A DNA stretch of 64,000 nucleotides. Origin: Trebonia sp036501515 (lineage in GTDB: Bacteria > Actinomycetota > Actinomycetes > Streptosporangiales > Streptosporangiaceae). The stretch lies in NCBI GenBank assembly GCA_036501515.1, contig DASYAD010000206.1, forward strand, positions 1-64,000, written 5' to 3'. Below the pieces are notes generated by a model, which saw only the letters and a list, made by a program, of their open reading frames with translations, had not been told where the DNA came from and ran no database searches. Below, one piece after another: positions 43,475-53,352 of this stretch. Each line of letters opens with the position of its first letter. The first letter of the stretch is position 1. The translations under genes were made by a program, and so were the position numbers.

Positions 43475-46400
43475 GTGAGTAATGTCAGCGATGTCGCGTC
43501 CGTCCCGGTCAGCCGCGATCCGGACTTGATCCAGACCCCGGCCGACTTCGCCCGCGCGCTCCAGGCGCTGCGTGACCAGTCCGGGCTGCGGATCCGCGAG
43601 GTGGCACGGCTGACCGACGGTCAGCGGTCCACCGTGGGCGGCTACTTCTCTGGGCAGCACCTGCCGCTCGACCGGGAGTTGCTCACCCGGCTGCTGACGG
43701 TGTGCGGCGAACAGGACCCCGCCCAGCTCGAACGCTGGCAGCAGGCCCTGATCCGGGTGCGGCGACGGCCGCGGCGGCGGAGCGAGGCACCGTACCGCGG
43801 GCTCGCCCGCTACGAGGAGGCCGACGCGCAGCGCTTCTTCGGCCGGGAGGATGTCACTGACCTGCTCGCTTCCCTGGCCACCGCGCCGTCGGAGCTGCCG
43901 CTGCTGCTGATCGGCCCCTCGGGAGCGGGGAAGTCGTCGGTGCTGCGGGCCGGGCTGCTGCCGCGGCTCGACGAACTCGGCTGGTCCGTCACCGTGACCG
44001 ACCTGTCGGTCACCAAGGCGCCGCTGCTGACCGAGCAGGCGGTGCGGCTGACGGCTGAGACGGCCGCTGGGGCCGGCCAGCGGCGGGCCGTCGTCATCGA
44101 CCAGTTCGAGGCGGCCTTCACGCTCTGCGAGGACGAGGACGAGCGGAACGGCCTCGTCGCCGCGCTGTGCGAGCTGGCCCGCACCGCGCTGGTCGTGCTC
44201 GCGCTGCGGGCCGACTTCTACGGCCAGGCGATCCACTACCCGCGGCTGCGGCAGGCGCTGCAGGAGCGGCACGTCGTGCTCGGGCCGATGAGCGCCAGCC
44301 AGGTGCGCGACGCCGTCGTGCGGCCCGCGCTGCTCGCCAGGGCCGACGTCGACGAGGGGCTCGTGGCACTGCTGCTGGCCGACCTCGCGCCGCCCGTCCG
44401 CGGCGGCGACGCGGCCTACGAGGCGGGAGCGCTGCCGTTGCTGTCCCACGCGATGCTCGCCACCTGGGAGCACAGCCGCGGCGGAACGCTGGCGGTGGCC
44501 GACTACCAGGCCAGCGGCGGGATCAGGAACGCGCTGACCCAAACCGCGGAGCAGGCCTACGAAAGCCTCACCGGCGGCCAGCGCAGGCTCGCCAGGCAGC
44601 TGTTCCTCCGCCTGGTGCACGTCGCGGACGGGGTGCCGCCGAGCCGGGCCTCGGTCGCGCTCGGCGACCTGCCCGGCTGGGGCCAGGCGGGCGACGCCGA
44701 ACCAGTGCTGGCCACGTTCGTCGGCGAGCGCATGGTGACCGTGGACGCGGACGCGGCCCAGATCACCCACGACGCGCTGCTGACCGCCTGGCCCCGGCTG
44801 CGGACCTGGATCGAGGAGAACACCGAGGAACTGCGCGACCGGGGCCGGATCGCCGAAGGGGCCAGCGCCTGGGCGGAGGCCGGACGGGAAGAGGAAGCGC
44901 TGTGGCGCGGCAGCCGGCTCGCACTCGCCCGTGACTGGGCGGCCGACCAGGCGAAGCGGGCGGCGCTGTCCGGGCTTGCGCTGTCGTTCGTCGACGCGTC
45001 GGTGGCGGCGGGGGCGGCCAGCGAGCACGCGGCCAGGCGGCGCACCCGCCGCCTGCAGTCGACCGTCGCCGTGCTCGCCGCCCTGGTGCTCGCCGTGGCC
45101 GGCCTTTCCGGTTACGCGTTCACCCAGCGATCGGCCGCCCGTGACTCCGAGGGGACGGCGCTGCGGGCGGCCAGCACGGCGAACTCGCGTGACGTGGCCT
45201 TCACCGCCGACCAGCTGCGGAGCCAGGATCCGGCGGTGGCCGCGCAGCTCAGCGCCAGCGCGGACGCGTTCGCGCGGACCCCCCAGGCCACCGCCAGCCT
45301 GCTTGAGTCAAGCGGCGCGCCGTCGGTGGCGAGAATCGACGACTCGGCGGGCATCGTGCAGTGGGTGACCGTCAGCCCCGACCGCCGGCTGCTCGCGGCG
45401 GCCGGCGCGGACGGCACCCTGCGACTGTGGAACGTGGCCGAACCCGGGCACCCGGTGCTGGTGCGCGGGCTGCTCCCGGCGAACAGCGCGCACCCGCTGT
45501 ACGCGGCGGCGTTCAGCCCGAACGGGAAACTGCTCGCGGCCGCTGGCGCGGATCACGTCGTCACCTTGTGGACGGTCTCCGGTACGAAGGCGACGAGGCT
45601 CGCCCGGCCGCTGTCCGGGCTGGCCGGCACCGTGTACTCGATCGCGTTCAGCCCGGATTCCGGGACGCTCGCCGCGGCCAGCACCGACGGCACGGTCCGC
45701 CTGTGGGACGTGGCCAACCCCGCGGATGCCACCCCGGACGGCGCGCCGCTGGTCACCGGCGGTGCGAGGACTTACCCGAACTCGGTCGCGTTCAGCCCTG
45801 ACGGCCAGACGCTCGCGGCCGGAACCAGTGCCGGCATGGTCTGGCTGTGGCACCTGCCAGGTGCGGCCGCCCGCGCGGCCGGGGGCGCCCCGGCCGGGGG
45901 CACGTCAGCCGGGGGCGCCCCGGCCGCCCTGCCCGGCATGCCGCTGACAGGACCGGCCGAGTCGGTCTCCGGCGTGGCGTTCAGTCCTGACGGGAGCGAG
46001 CTCGCCGCCTCGAGCAAAGACGAGAAGGTATGGCTGTGGCGCGTCAAGCCCGGGCGCGCGGTCCCTGACGGCACGCTGACGGGGGCGGTCAACTGGGTCA
46101 ACACCGTGGCGTTCAGCCCGGACGGCCGGTCGCTGGCAGCCGGCACGTCCGGGGCGAAGGTGCTGGTCTGGAGCCTGGCAACCCGGCGCCTGACCGCGAA
46201 GCTGCCGCACCCGCAGCCGGTCACGTCGGTGACCTGGGACGGCCAGGACCGGGTGGCGGCGGCCGGCGCGGACGGCACGGTCTCGCTGTGGGCGCTGCCG
46301 TCAGCGGTGATCGACACCGGCAGCGCGCCGACCCAGCTGGCCTACGGTCCCGGAGGCAGAACCCTCGCGGTCGCCGGCGACGGCAGCGTGCAGCTGTGGG

Positions 46401-47347
46401 ACACCGCAAGCCGCACCCTGCTCGCCAGCCATCCCCTGCCCGCCACGACCTACGCCAACGCGACGGCGTTCCGCCCGGCCAAGGCGGGCGCGCCGCTTGT
46501 CGCGGTCGCGGTGTCGAACGGCACGGTCGAGTTGCTCAACGGGAGCACGCTGGTCCCTGTCGCCCCTCCCCTGGCGGTGATCAGCGGGCCGGGAGCGGCC
46601 GAATCGGCCGGCTTCAGCCCGGACGGCCGGCTGCTGGCCACCGGCGCGGACGACGGTTCTGTGCGCCTGTTCGACGTGACCAACCCGGCCCGCCCCCGGC
46701 CGCTCACGGTGGTGCGCGGTGCGGGCACCACCGACCCCATCTACACGGTGGTGTTCGCGCCGGACGGCGCGACGGTCGCCGCCGCAAGCGTCAACACTGA
46801 CTCGGTGCAGCTGTGGCGGCTCACCAGCGGCGACGGGCTGGTACGAGCGGGTCCTGACCTCGGCGGGATGGCCAGCTACCCGATCGGGCTGGCGTTCACG
46901 CCGGACAGCCGCACGCTCGCGATCGGCAACTCTGACAAGAACGTGTACCTGTGGGACGTGGCCAGCCCGGCCCGTCCGCGGCGTCTCGGCGCGCCGCTGA
47001 CCGGGCCGTCGGGGCAGACCTGGTCGGTGTCGATCAGTCCCGACGGCAAGACGCTGGCGGCGGGCGCCAACGACGGCACGGTCTGGATGTGGAGCCTGGC
47101 GGACCCGGCGCACCCGGCGCTGACCGCCACCCTCAGCGGGCTGCCCGGCCACGTCTTCTCGGTGGCGTTCTCCCCCGACGGCGCGCAGCTGGCCGCCGCC
47201 AGCTTTGACGACGACACGGTGCGCCTGTGGGACACCAGCCCGGCGGCGGCGCGGGCCGCGGTCTGCGCGAACCTGGGGCAGCCGCTGTCCCCCGCCGAAT
47301 GGGCGAGCTACGTCCCGGGGGTGCCGTACCGTGCGCCCTGCCCGTGA
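43475..47347 (+). CDS. HTH-nSTAND NTPase-WD40 repeat protein
   Basis: 1290 aa from GTG 43475 (start uncertain; the frame is open further upstream). Order: XRE-type HTH (about 22-80: LRIREVARLTDGQRSTVGGY), nSTAND1 NTPase (LARYEEADAQRFFGREDV; Walker A GPSGAGKS at 147-154; Walker B RRAVVIDQFEAAF near 205-213), helical STAND region, one membrane helix (about 528-550), then 14 WD40 repeats (about 620-1265, recurring FSPDG..LAA..DG.V.LWD). Fourteen repeats fit two seven-blade propellers. Short Cys-containing C-terminus. STAND proteins are signal-sensing switches, some in anti-phage defence; here the role is unknown. Confidence 0.88.
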   Translation: MSNVSDVASVPVSRDPDLIQTPADFARALQALRDQSGLRIREVARLTDGQRSTVGGYFSGQHLPLDRELLTRLLTVCGEQDPAQLERWQQALIRVRRRPRRRSEAPYRGLARYEEADAQRFFGREDVTDLLASLATAPSELPLLLIGPSGAGKSSVLRAGLLPRLDELGWSVTVTDLSVTKAPLLTEQAVRLTAETAAGAGQRRAVVIDQFEAAFTLCEDEDERNGLVAALCELARTALVVLALRADFYGQAIHYPRLRQALQERHVVLGPMSASQVRDAVVRPALLARADVDEGLVALLLADLAPPVRGGDAAYEAGALPLLSHAMLATWEHSRGGTLAVADYQASGGIRNALTQTAEQAYESLTGGQRRLARQLFLRLVHVADGVPPSRASVALGDLPGWGQAGDAEPVLATFVGERMVTVDADAAQITHDALLTAWPRLRTWIEENTEELRDRGRIAEGASAWAEAGREEEALWRGSRLALARDWAADQAKRAALSGLALSFVDASVAAGAASEHAARRRTRRLQSTVAVLAALVLAVAGLSGYAFTQRSAARDSEGTALRAASTANSRDVAFTADQLRSQDPAVAAQLSASADAFARTPQATASLLESSGAPSVARIDDSAGIVQWVTVSPDRRLLAAAGADGTLRLWNVAEPGHPVLVRGLLPANSAHPLYAAAFSPNGKLLAAAGADHVVTLWTVSGTKATRLARPLSGLAGTVYSIAFSPDSGTLAAASTDGTVRLWDVANPADATPDGAPLVTGGARTYPNSVAFSPDGQTLAAGTSAGMVWLWHLPGAAARAAGGAPAGGTSAGGAPAALPGMPLTGPAESVSGVAFSPDGSELAASSKDEKVWLWRVKPGRAVPDGTLTGAVNWVNTVAFSPDGRSLAAGTSGAKVLVWSLATRRLTAKLPHPQPVTSVTWDGQDRVAAAGADGTVSLWALPSAVIDTGSAPTQLAYGPGGRTLAVAGDGSVQLWDTASRTLLASHPLPATTYANATAFRPAKAGAPLVAVAVSNGTVELLNGSTLVPVAPPLAVISGPGAAESAGFSPDGRLLATGADDGSVRLFDVTNPARPRPLTVVRGAGTTDPIYTVVFAPDGATVAAASVNTDSVQLWRLTSGDGLVRAGPDLGGMASYPIGLAFTPDSRTLAIGNSDKNVYLWDVASPARPRRLGAPLTGPSGQTWSVSISPDGKTLAAGANDGTVWMWSLADPAHPALTATLSGLPGHVFSVAFSPDGAQLAAASFDDDTVRLWDTSPAAARAAVCANLGQPLSPAEWASYVPGVPYRAPCP

Positions 47348-47394
47348 GGCCGGATCGTACGATGGTGGCTTGCTGAGCGGGTTCCTCACGGGTG

Positions 47395-47890
47395 CCGGGG
47401 TATATGACATCAGGTCGCGGATAGCGACGCTGACGGCCGAGAGCGGCGTGACCGAGTTCGGGTTCTTCGGCAGCAGCCTGGGCTCTTTCATCCTCTGCAA
47501 CTGCGTGAGCCGGGAAACCCCCGGTTTCGCTGGGGCGTTTTCAATACCAGCGGCAATATCGCCCGCGGCCTGTGGAAGATGGCTGACCTCCGGCGCACGA
47601 GGGCCGGGGGTGGTCGCTGCCCCGGCTCGAAGCGGCGTGGGCGGAGCTGCAGTGGCCGGACTTCGGGCGGCTCGACGGCTGCCGGTTCGTGTTCGGGAGC
47701 TCGCGGCGCGACGACATCGGCCCGCTGGGCGCCATCGCGCAGTACCTCGGGCCGATGCTGCGGGCCGGCGCCGAGGTCAGCGTCGACGCGATGCCGGCGA
47801 TCAGCCACCGGACGACGGTCATCGCCGGCCTCTGGCGGGCGCCGCGGCTCATCCGCATGGTGCGGTTTCCCGCCGGCCGGCGGTCGTGGC
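47395..47890 (+). pseudogene. Decayed coding region in several frames
   Basis: Protein-like stretches lie in different frames: GVYDIRSRIATLTAESGVTE with GFFGSSLGSFILCNCV, then RWGVFNTSGNIARGLWKMAD in another frame, then LPRLEAAWAELQWPDFGRL with GPMLRAGAEVSVDAMPAIS in a third. None has a start, length or domain fit for a complete gene. I read this as the remains of one or two genes broken by frameshifts. I do not recognise the family. Confidence 0.45.
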
Positions 47891-47997
47891 CTGACCGGCG
47901 GCGCGTCGGCCTGACCGGCGGCGCGTCGGCCTCACCGGCGGCGCGTCGGCCTGAGCGCCGGCGGCACGTCGGCCTGAGCGCCGGCGGTCAGGCCTGA
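47891..47997. repeat. 20-bp tandem repeat before the beta-galactosidase 3' end
   Basis: CTGACCGGCGGCGCGTCGGC occurs three times at 47891-47950 (one copy with one change), followed by two looser copies up to 47997. Confidence 0.85.
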
Positions 47998-48000
47998 CGC

Positions 48001-49791
48001 TCAGGCCTGGGTGTGGCCGAGGTCGGGCCAGGAGACGAATCGCAGCTCGCCCACGGCCGCCCCCAGTTCCAGGACGATCAGCTCGTTGCCGGCCTTCCTG
48101 GTGACCGGCCCGGGCACGTACAGCGTGCGCTGCGGGCCGCGCGACCAGTAACGTCCCAGGCAGAAGCCGTTAAGCCAGGCGATGCCCTTGCCGAGGCCGG
48201 CGGTGCTGAGAAACAGGTCGCCGTTGGCGCCGGCGCCGGCGTCAACCTCGGCGCCAGCGGCCGGCAAGTCGAAGACCGCGCGGGCGAAGGCGGGCCCGGC
48301 CACCGCCGTGACCGGAGCCGCGGGCAGTGCCTGGAGCGCGGCCGCGGCCGGGGCCACCTCGGCCAGCGGCAGGGACAGCACCTCCCAGCCGACGACCGGC
48401 TCGCCGCCGACCGTCACCGGGCCGATCAGCCCCTTGGGCTCGCCGATCCTGGGCCCGTAGTCGACCCTGCCCTGGTCCTCGACAAGCAGCTCAAGCATTC
48501 CCTTAGCGTTGGCAGGCAGCGTCAGGGCGCGGTCGTGCTGGTCGCGGGCGAGGACGCCGACGGGCTGCCGGTTCAGGAACACCTGCGCCCGGTCCCTGAC
48601 CTCGCCCACCTCAAGGACGCCGGGCCCGGACGCGTCGACCGGCGCCTGGTACAGCGTGAGCCCCTGGGTCTGGCCAAGCTCATCGGCACTGGCCGGCTCG
48701 TCGCACCGCGCCCACGTACCCAGTCCGTCCAGCATTGTCCACAGCGGCGCCGTCTGGGTAAGGCGCACGCCGAAGGCGGGCGCCGGCCCCGCGGCCGCGG
48801 GGCGTTCCTCAGGCACCGCCGTGTACCGGGAAAGCACCGCACGGAACGCCCAGTACTTGGCGGTCGGGTTACCCGCCTCGTCAAGCGGCGCGTCGTAGTC
48901 GTAGCTGGTGGTGATCGGCCGGTAGGTGCCCTTGTCGTTGGCTCCGCTCGACAGGCCGAAGTTGGTCCCGCCGTGGAACATGTAGATGTTCACCGACGCA
49001 CCGCGCCGCAGCAGCTCGTCAAGCTCCCGCGCGGTCGCGTCAGCGGACGTGACGTGGTGGCGGCCGCCCCAGTCGTCGAACCAGCCGTCCCAGAACTCCG
49101 CGCACATCAGCGGCCCCGACGGCTGGTGCCGCCGCAGCTCCGCCAGCCGTTCTGGTACGTGCGAGCCGAACGACCCGGTCGCGTGCAGCTCAGGCAGGCT
49201 CCCGTCTGCGAGCATCGACCCGGTCGGCTGGTCCACGGTGATCAGCGGCACCGTGACCCCGGTCCCGCGCAGCGACTTGGCCAGCGCGCGCAGGTAGTCC
49301 TTGTCCGCACCGTACGCGCCGTACTCATTCTCCACCTGCACCAGGATGACCGGTCCGCCCTGGTCGGCCTGGCGCGGCACGAGCACCGGGGCCAGCTGGG
49401 ACAGGTAGCGGTTGACCGCCGCCATGTACTGCGGGTCGTTGGCGCGGATCACCGCTCCCGGCGTGTTCAGCCAGGTGGGCAGGCCGCCGTTGGTCCACTC
49501 AGCGCAGATGTAGGGGCCCGGACGGACGATCGCGTACATGCCCTCGGCCGCGACCAGATCGAGGAACCGGCCGAGGTCAAGCCCGCCGTCAAGCAGGAAC
49601 GAGGAAGCCGACGGCGCGTGCGCGTTCCACGCGACGTAGGTCTCGATGGTGTTCAGCCCCATCAGCCGGGCTTTGCGGATCCGGTCGGCCCACTGCCCGG
49701 GGTGCACCCGGAAGTAGTGCAGCGCACCGGAGAGCACCCGGAACGGCTCGCCGTCGAGCAGGAAATCGGTGTCGCCGATGGCGAACTGCAT
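48001..49791 (-). CDS. Beta-galactosidase, GH35 family
   Basis: 596 aa, no signal peptide, so cytoplasmic. N-terminal TIM barrel with SGALHYFRVHPGQWADRI, NTIETYVAWNAHAP, acid/base Glu156 in VQVENEYGAYG and nucleophile Glu232 in MCAEFWDGWFDDWGG, then FHGGTNFG. Beta-sandwich domains complete the C-terminal half. Last gene of a minus-strand operon with a MalEFG-type importer under LacI control. It would hydrolyse a galactoside (galactan or lactose-like oligosaccharide) brought in by that importer. Confidence 0.95.
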   Translation of the reverse strand: MQFAIGDTDFLLDGEPFRVLSGALHYFRVHPGQWADRIRKARLMGLNTIETYVAWNAHAPSASSFLLDGGLDLGRFLDLVAAEGMYAIVRPGPYICAEWTNGGLPTWLNTPGAVIRANDPQYMAAVNRYLSQLAPVLVPRQADQGGPVILVQVENEYGAYGADKDYLRALAKSLRGTGVTVPLITVDQPTGSMLADGSLPELHATGSFGSHVPERLAELRRHQPSGPLMCAEFWDGWFDDWGGRHHVTSADATARELDELLRRGASVNIYMFHGGTNFGLSSGANDKGTYRPITTSYDYDAPLDEAGNPTAKYWAFRAVLSRYTAVPEERPAAAGPAPAFGVRLTQTAPLWTMLDGLGTWARCDEPASADELGQTQGLTLYQAPVDASGPGVLEVGEVRDRAQVFLNRQPVGVLARDQHDRALTLPANAKGMLELLVEDQGRVDYGPRIGEPKGLIGPVTVGGEPVVGWEVLSLPLAEVAPAAAALQALPAAPVTAVAGPAFARAVFDLPAAGAEVDAGAGANGDLFLSTAGLGKGIAWLNGFCLGRYWSRGPQRTLYVPGPVTRKAGNELIVLELGAAVGELRFVSWPDLGHTQA

Positions 49792-49881
49792 TGCTTGGCT
49801 GTTTCCTTCCGTGCGTGGCGGGGGCCGACCGGGAACCCGCGGGTTCCCGGCCGGCCGCCAGCGATAAGAACGAGCGGTCCG

Positions 49882-51270
49882 CTACTTGCTGGTGATGCTG
49901 AAACCCTGCTGCGATCCGTACGACGCGGACTGCTGCTGCCAGGCCTGCAGGCCGGCGGTGAGGCTGCTCTTGCCGGTGTAGGCCTGGCCCACCGTGTCGG
50001 GGAAGATGCTGTTGGCGTACACCTGGAACGGCAGGTAGCTCCACCCGGGCAGCACGTCGCTCGACGCCTGGGAGAGGACCTGGTTGATCGCCTGGCCGCC
50101 GAAGTAGGCCGGCTTCACGTTGAGGAACGACGGCGAGTTCAAGATCGTGGCGGACGCCGGGAAGTCGCCCGACGCGGCCGAGATCTGGGCGCCGTCACCA
50201 GTGTCCATGAACTGCAGGAACCCGGCCGCCGCGAGCTGGTTCTTACTGGAGGCGAGCACCGCGTCTGAGCTGCCGCCGTTCTCTGAGCTTGCCGCCTGCC
50301 CGCTGGTCCACTGGGGCAGCGGCGCGACCCGCCACTGGCCCTTGCCCCCCGGCACGCTGGTCTCCAGGTCGACGCCCATCCAGCCGCCGATCACCAGGCT
50401 CGCGATGTCGCCGTTGGTCAGTCCCTGGTACCACTGGGAGCTCCAGGACGAGATCGGCGCGAGCAGCCCGCCGGTGATCAGCGGGCTCCACAGGCTGACG
50501 AACTTCTGCGTGCCCGCGTCCGCCAGGTTGATCGTGACGCCCTTGCCGCCGCTGGTCGCGTAGGGGCGGCCGCCGGCCGACCAGATCATGGAGGTGAGGA
50601 AGCCGGGGTCGCCGACGTCGTTGGTGATGTACTCCTTCGGGTTGGCGGCGTGCAGTTTCTGCGCGTCGGCGACGTACTGCGCCCAGGTGGACGGCACCGG
50701 CAGCTTGTACTTGGCGAAGACGGTCGCGTTGTAGAACAGTGCCATCGGCCCGGTGTCCTGTGGCAGCCCGACCAGTTCGCCGTTGACGTTCACGGAATCC
50801 CAGACCGCCGAGCCGAACTGGCTCTTGAGACCGCTGAGGCCGTCGCTGCCGAGGTTGGCCAGCGCGCCGCCGAGCGCGAACTGCGGGAGGGCGTAGTACT
50901 CGATCTGCGCGATGTCCGGGGCGCCGGAGCCGGCCTTGATCGCGTTCTGCAGCTTGGTGTACTCGGTGGTCGCGGTGCCCGCGTTGACCAGGTTGACCTT
51001 GACCTTGGGGTACTTCTTCTCGAAGGCGGCGACGATGTCCTTGTCCTGCGGCGCCCACGCCCAGACCGTCAGGGTGGCCGGCTGCTGGAGCGCGGCGGCG
51101 ATCGCGGCCGCGCTGCCAGCGCCGGAGCTGCTGGCCGCGCCCGCGGCCGACGCGGAGGCGGCGGGGCTGGAAGCGGAGCTTGAGCAGGCCGCGAGGACCG
51201 CGGCCAGGGCAAGGCCGGCGGCGGCGCCGGCGGCGGTTCTCGCGATCCGTGAGCGGGGGAAGACGGGCAT
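49882..51270 (-). CDS. Carbohydrate ABC transporter substrate-binding lipoprotein (MalE/UgpB type)
   Basis: 462 aa from ATG 51270 with GAGAGG 7 nt upstream; an upstream ATG at 51306 is less likely. Signal with an Arg-rich start and lipobox AAC (Cys29), Ser/Ala linker. Family 1 solute-binding fold: TLTVWAWAPQDKDIVAAFEKKYPKV motif split over residues 70-95, YYALPQFALGGALANLG, GWMGVDLETSVPGGKG. Expected ligand is a galacto-oligosaccharide because of the GH35 gene 90 nt downstream. Confidence 0.9.
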   Translation of the reverse strand: MPVFPRSRIARTAAGAAAGLALAAVLAACSSSASSPAASASAAGAASSSGAGSAAAIAAALQQPATLTVWAWAPQDKDIVAAFEKKYPKVKVNLVNAGTATTEYTKLQNAIKAGSGAPDIAQIEYYALPQFALGGALANLGSDGLSGLKSQFGSAVWDSVNVNGELVGLPQDTGPMALFYNATVFAKYKLPVPSTWAQYVADAQKLHAANPKEYITNDVGDPGFLTSMIWSAGGRPYATSGGKGVTINLADAGTQKFVSLWSPLITGGLLAPISSWSSQWYQGLTNGDIASLVIGGWMGVDLETSVPGGKGQWRVAPLPQWTSGQAASSENGGSSDAVLASSKNQLAAAGFLQFMDTGDGAQISAASGDFPASATILNSPSFLNVKPAYFGGQAINQVLSQASSDVLPGWSYLPFQVYANSIFPDTVGQAYTGKSSLTAGLQAWQQQSASYGSQQGFSITSK

Positions 51271-51342
51271 CGTTGCGCCTCTCTCTGTTACCGAAGAAGA
51301 ATTCAATGACTAGGAGGAACGGGAGCGGCTGACCCCGGTCGC

Positions 51343-52290
51343 CTACTGCTTGACGCTGCCGGCCGCCAGGCCGGACCGCCAGTAACGCTGCAGGTAGAGG
51401 AAGGCAGCCATGATCGGGATGACGGTGAGCAGTGAGCCGGTGATGACAAGGTTGTAGACGGCCTGCCCGCCGGCCGTGGCCGCCTGCTGGTTCCAGTCGT
51501 TGAGTCCGACCGTGAGCGGGTACCAGCGCGGCGTGCTGAGCATGATCAGCGGCAGGAAGTAGTTGTTCCAGGTGGCGACCACGGTGAACAGCGCCACGGT
51601 CACCATCCCGGGGGTGAGCAGCCGGCTGGAGATGACGAAGAACGTGCGGAACTCGCCCGCCCCGTCGATCCGGGCTGCCTCGAGCAGTTCGTTAGGCACC
51701 GCTTCGGACGCGTACACCCAGATCAGGTAGAAGCCAAGGGGGCTGACCAGCGACGGCAGGATCACCGACCACGGCGTGTTGGTCATGTGCAGGTCGCTGA
51801 ACAGCAGGAAGGTGGGCACGGCGAGGGCGGTGCCCGGCACCGCGACGGCGCCGAGCACCACCGCGAAAACCGCCCGTTTGCCGGGGAACTCGTACTTGGC
51901 CATGCCGTAGCCGGCCAGCGTGGCCAGCAGCGTGGCCCCGCCCGCCCCGGCGACCACGTAGAGCACCGTGTTGCCGAACCAGCGGACGAAAATGCCGTTG
52001 TCGTAGGTGAAGACCTGGTGGATATTGCTCCACAGGGCGAACTTCCCGCCGAACCACAGGCCGAAGGTGCTGAACAGCGCCGCTTGCGTCTTGGTGGAGT
52101 TGACGACCAGCCAGAACAGCGGCAGCAGCGCGTACAGCAGCATGACGGTCATCAGCACGTTCAGCAGCACGGAACGGCGTTTGCGGCGGCTGCCCTGGCC
52201 GCGCCGCCCGCGTGCGGCCAGCCGCGGCGGCTTGCGGCCGGCCTCGGTGACGGCTTCGGCTGCCGCTGGCGTCGTCCCGGTCATGCTCAT
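51343..52290 (-). CDS. Carbohydrate ABC transporter permease, MalG type
   Basis: 315 aa from ATG 52290 with GGAGG 6 nt upstream; ATGA overlap with the other permease. Six helices after an Arg-rich N-terminus. The EAA loop is present as LLEAARIDGAGEFRTFF, typical of the MalG side. No ATPase gene is in the operon, so it probably uses a shared MsiK-like ATPase encoded elsewhere, as is common in actinomycetes. Confidence 0.92.
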   Translation of the reverse strand: MSMTGTTPAAAEAVTEAGRKPPRLAARGRRGQGSRRKRRSVLLNVLMTVMLLYALLPLFWLVVNSTKTQAALFSTFGLWFGGKFALWSNIHQVFTYDNGIFVRWFGNTVLYVVAGAGGATLLATLAGYGMAKYEFPGKRAVFAVVLGAVAVPGTALAVPTFLLFSDLHMTNTPWSVILPSLVSPLGFYLIWVYASEAVPNELLEAARIDGAGEFRTFFVISSRLLTPGMVTVALFTVVATWNNYFLPLIMLSTPRWYPLTVGLNDWNQQAATAGGQAVYNLVITGSLLTVIPIMAAFLYLQRYWRSGLAAGSVKQ

Positions 52291-53219
52291 GCCGCCCTCC
52301 TGCGTCCGTACCACTGGACAGCGGCGGCGATGATCACGGTCACGATGCCCATGACGATCGCGATCGCGGCCGAGTAGTTGTATTCCTGGCCGGCGAAGGA
52401 CAGGTTGTAGGCGTACATATTCGGGGTGAAGTTGGTGCTGATCGTGTCCGGTGCCAGCTGCTTCAGGATGTTGGGCTCGTTGAACAGCTGCAGGCTGCCG
52501 ATGACGGAGAAGATCAGCGCGACCACGATCGCGACCCGGAGCGCGGGCAGCTTGATCCAGCGGATGACCCGCAGCTCGGTCGCGCCGTCGATCTCGGCCG
52601 CCTCGTAGAGCTCGCCGGGCACGGCGCGCAGCGCGGAGTAGAAGATCAGCATGTTGTAACCGACGAATTCCCAGGTCACGACGTTGCCGATGGCGGCCAG
52701 TACCCAGCTGCTGCCAAGCGGGTCAGGGAAGTGCCCGTCGAAAAGCGACCGCAGCCGCGCCACCAGGCCGAACTGCGTCCCGTACATGAAGCCCCACATG
52801 AGCGAGGCCACCACGGCCGGGACCGCGTAGGGCAGGAAGATCGACAGCCGGAACAGCGGCGCCCAGCGCAGCCGCGCGCTGTCAAGCGCGAGCGCGGCCA
52901 GCAGCGCGAGCACCAGCATCACCGGCACCTGCACGGCGAGGAAGAGCAGCACGCGGCGCAGCGACGCCCAGAACTGCGGGTCGTGCAGCGCGAGCGTGTA
53001 GTTGGACAGCCCCACGAACGCGTTGCCGCCGATGAGCTGCTGGCGGTACAGGCTCAGGTAGATCGCGTAGCCGATCGGCACGACGAGCGCGAACACGAAC
53101 ACGGCCAGGAACGGGCCGACGAACGCCCACCCCGTCCACCGCCGGCGCGCCCCGCCCCAGGTTCGCCCGCGGCGGCGGACACCTGGTCCCGCCTCCGCTG
53201 CTACCGGACTGGCTGACAT
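52287..53219 (-). CDS. Carbohydrate ABC transporter permease, MalF type
   Basis: 310 aa from ATG 53219 (upstream in-frame ATGs at 53276 and 53234 are possible). Six helices; FVGPFLAVFVFALVVPIGYAIYLSLYR at the N-terminus contains the usual first helix, and the EAA loop is ELYEAAEIDGATELRVIRWI. First gene of the minus operon, about 66 nt from the LacI-type operators. Confidence 0.92.
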   Translation of the reverse strand: MSASPVAAEAGPGVRRRGRTWGGARRRWTGWAFVGPFLAVFVFALVVPIGYAIYLSLYRQQLIGGNAFVGLSNYTLALHDPQFWASLRRVLLFLAVQVPVMLVLALLAALALDSARLRWAPLFRLSIFLPYAVPAVVASLMWGFMYGTQFGLVARLRSLFDGHFPDPLGSSWVLAAIGNVVTWEFVGYNMLIFYSALRAVPGELYEAAEIDGATELRVIRWIKLPALRVAIVVALIFSVIGSLQLFNEPNILKQLAPDTISTNFTPNMYAYNLSFAGQEYNYSAAIAIVMGIVTVIIAAAVQWYGRRRAA

Positions 53220-53265
53220 CTTCGTCCTGTTCATCGCATGGGTGACTGGCGTGCATGTGCTGGTA

Positions 53266-53300
53266 TGTTTACGCAAACACGGATATGTTTACGCGAACAT
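53266..53300. promoter_or_regulatory. Two LacI-type operators, 20 bp centre to centre
   Basis: TGTTTACGCAAACA (53266-53279) and ATGTTTACGCGAACAT (53285-53300). Both are inverted repeats with the central CG typical of LacI-family sites. Exactly 20 bp between centres places them on the same helix face. They lie between the divergent importer operon and the lacI-type gene, so both are probably repressed. On the minus strand a weak TTGCGC-N18-TATGTT promoter overlaps the second site. Confidence 0.8.
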
Positions 53301-53352
53301 AACGCGGGACTAACATGCCGCGCAAGGGCCAAATTTGATCACGCGAGGGGCC

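Noticed and set aside
42752..45028. 758-codon minus-strand frame covering the nucleotidyltransferase-like gene and the nSTAND region
   Set aside because: Only the last 149 codons look like a protein and have their own ribosome site; the rest is antisense to the STAND NTPase.
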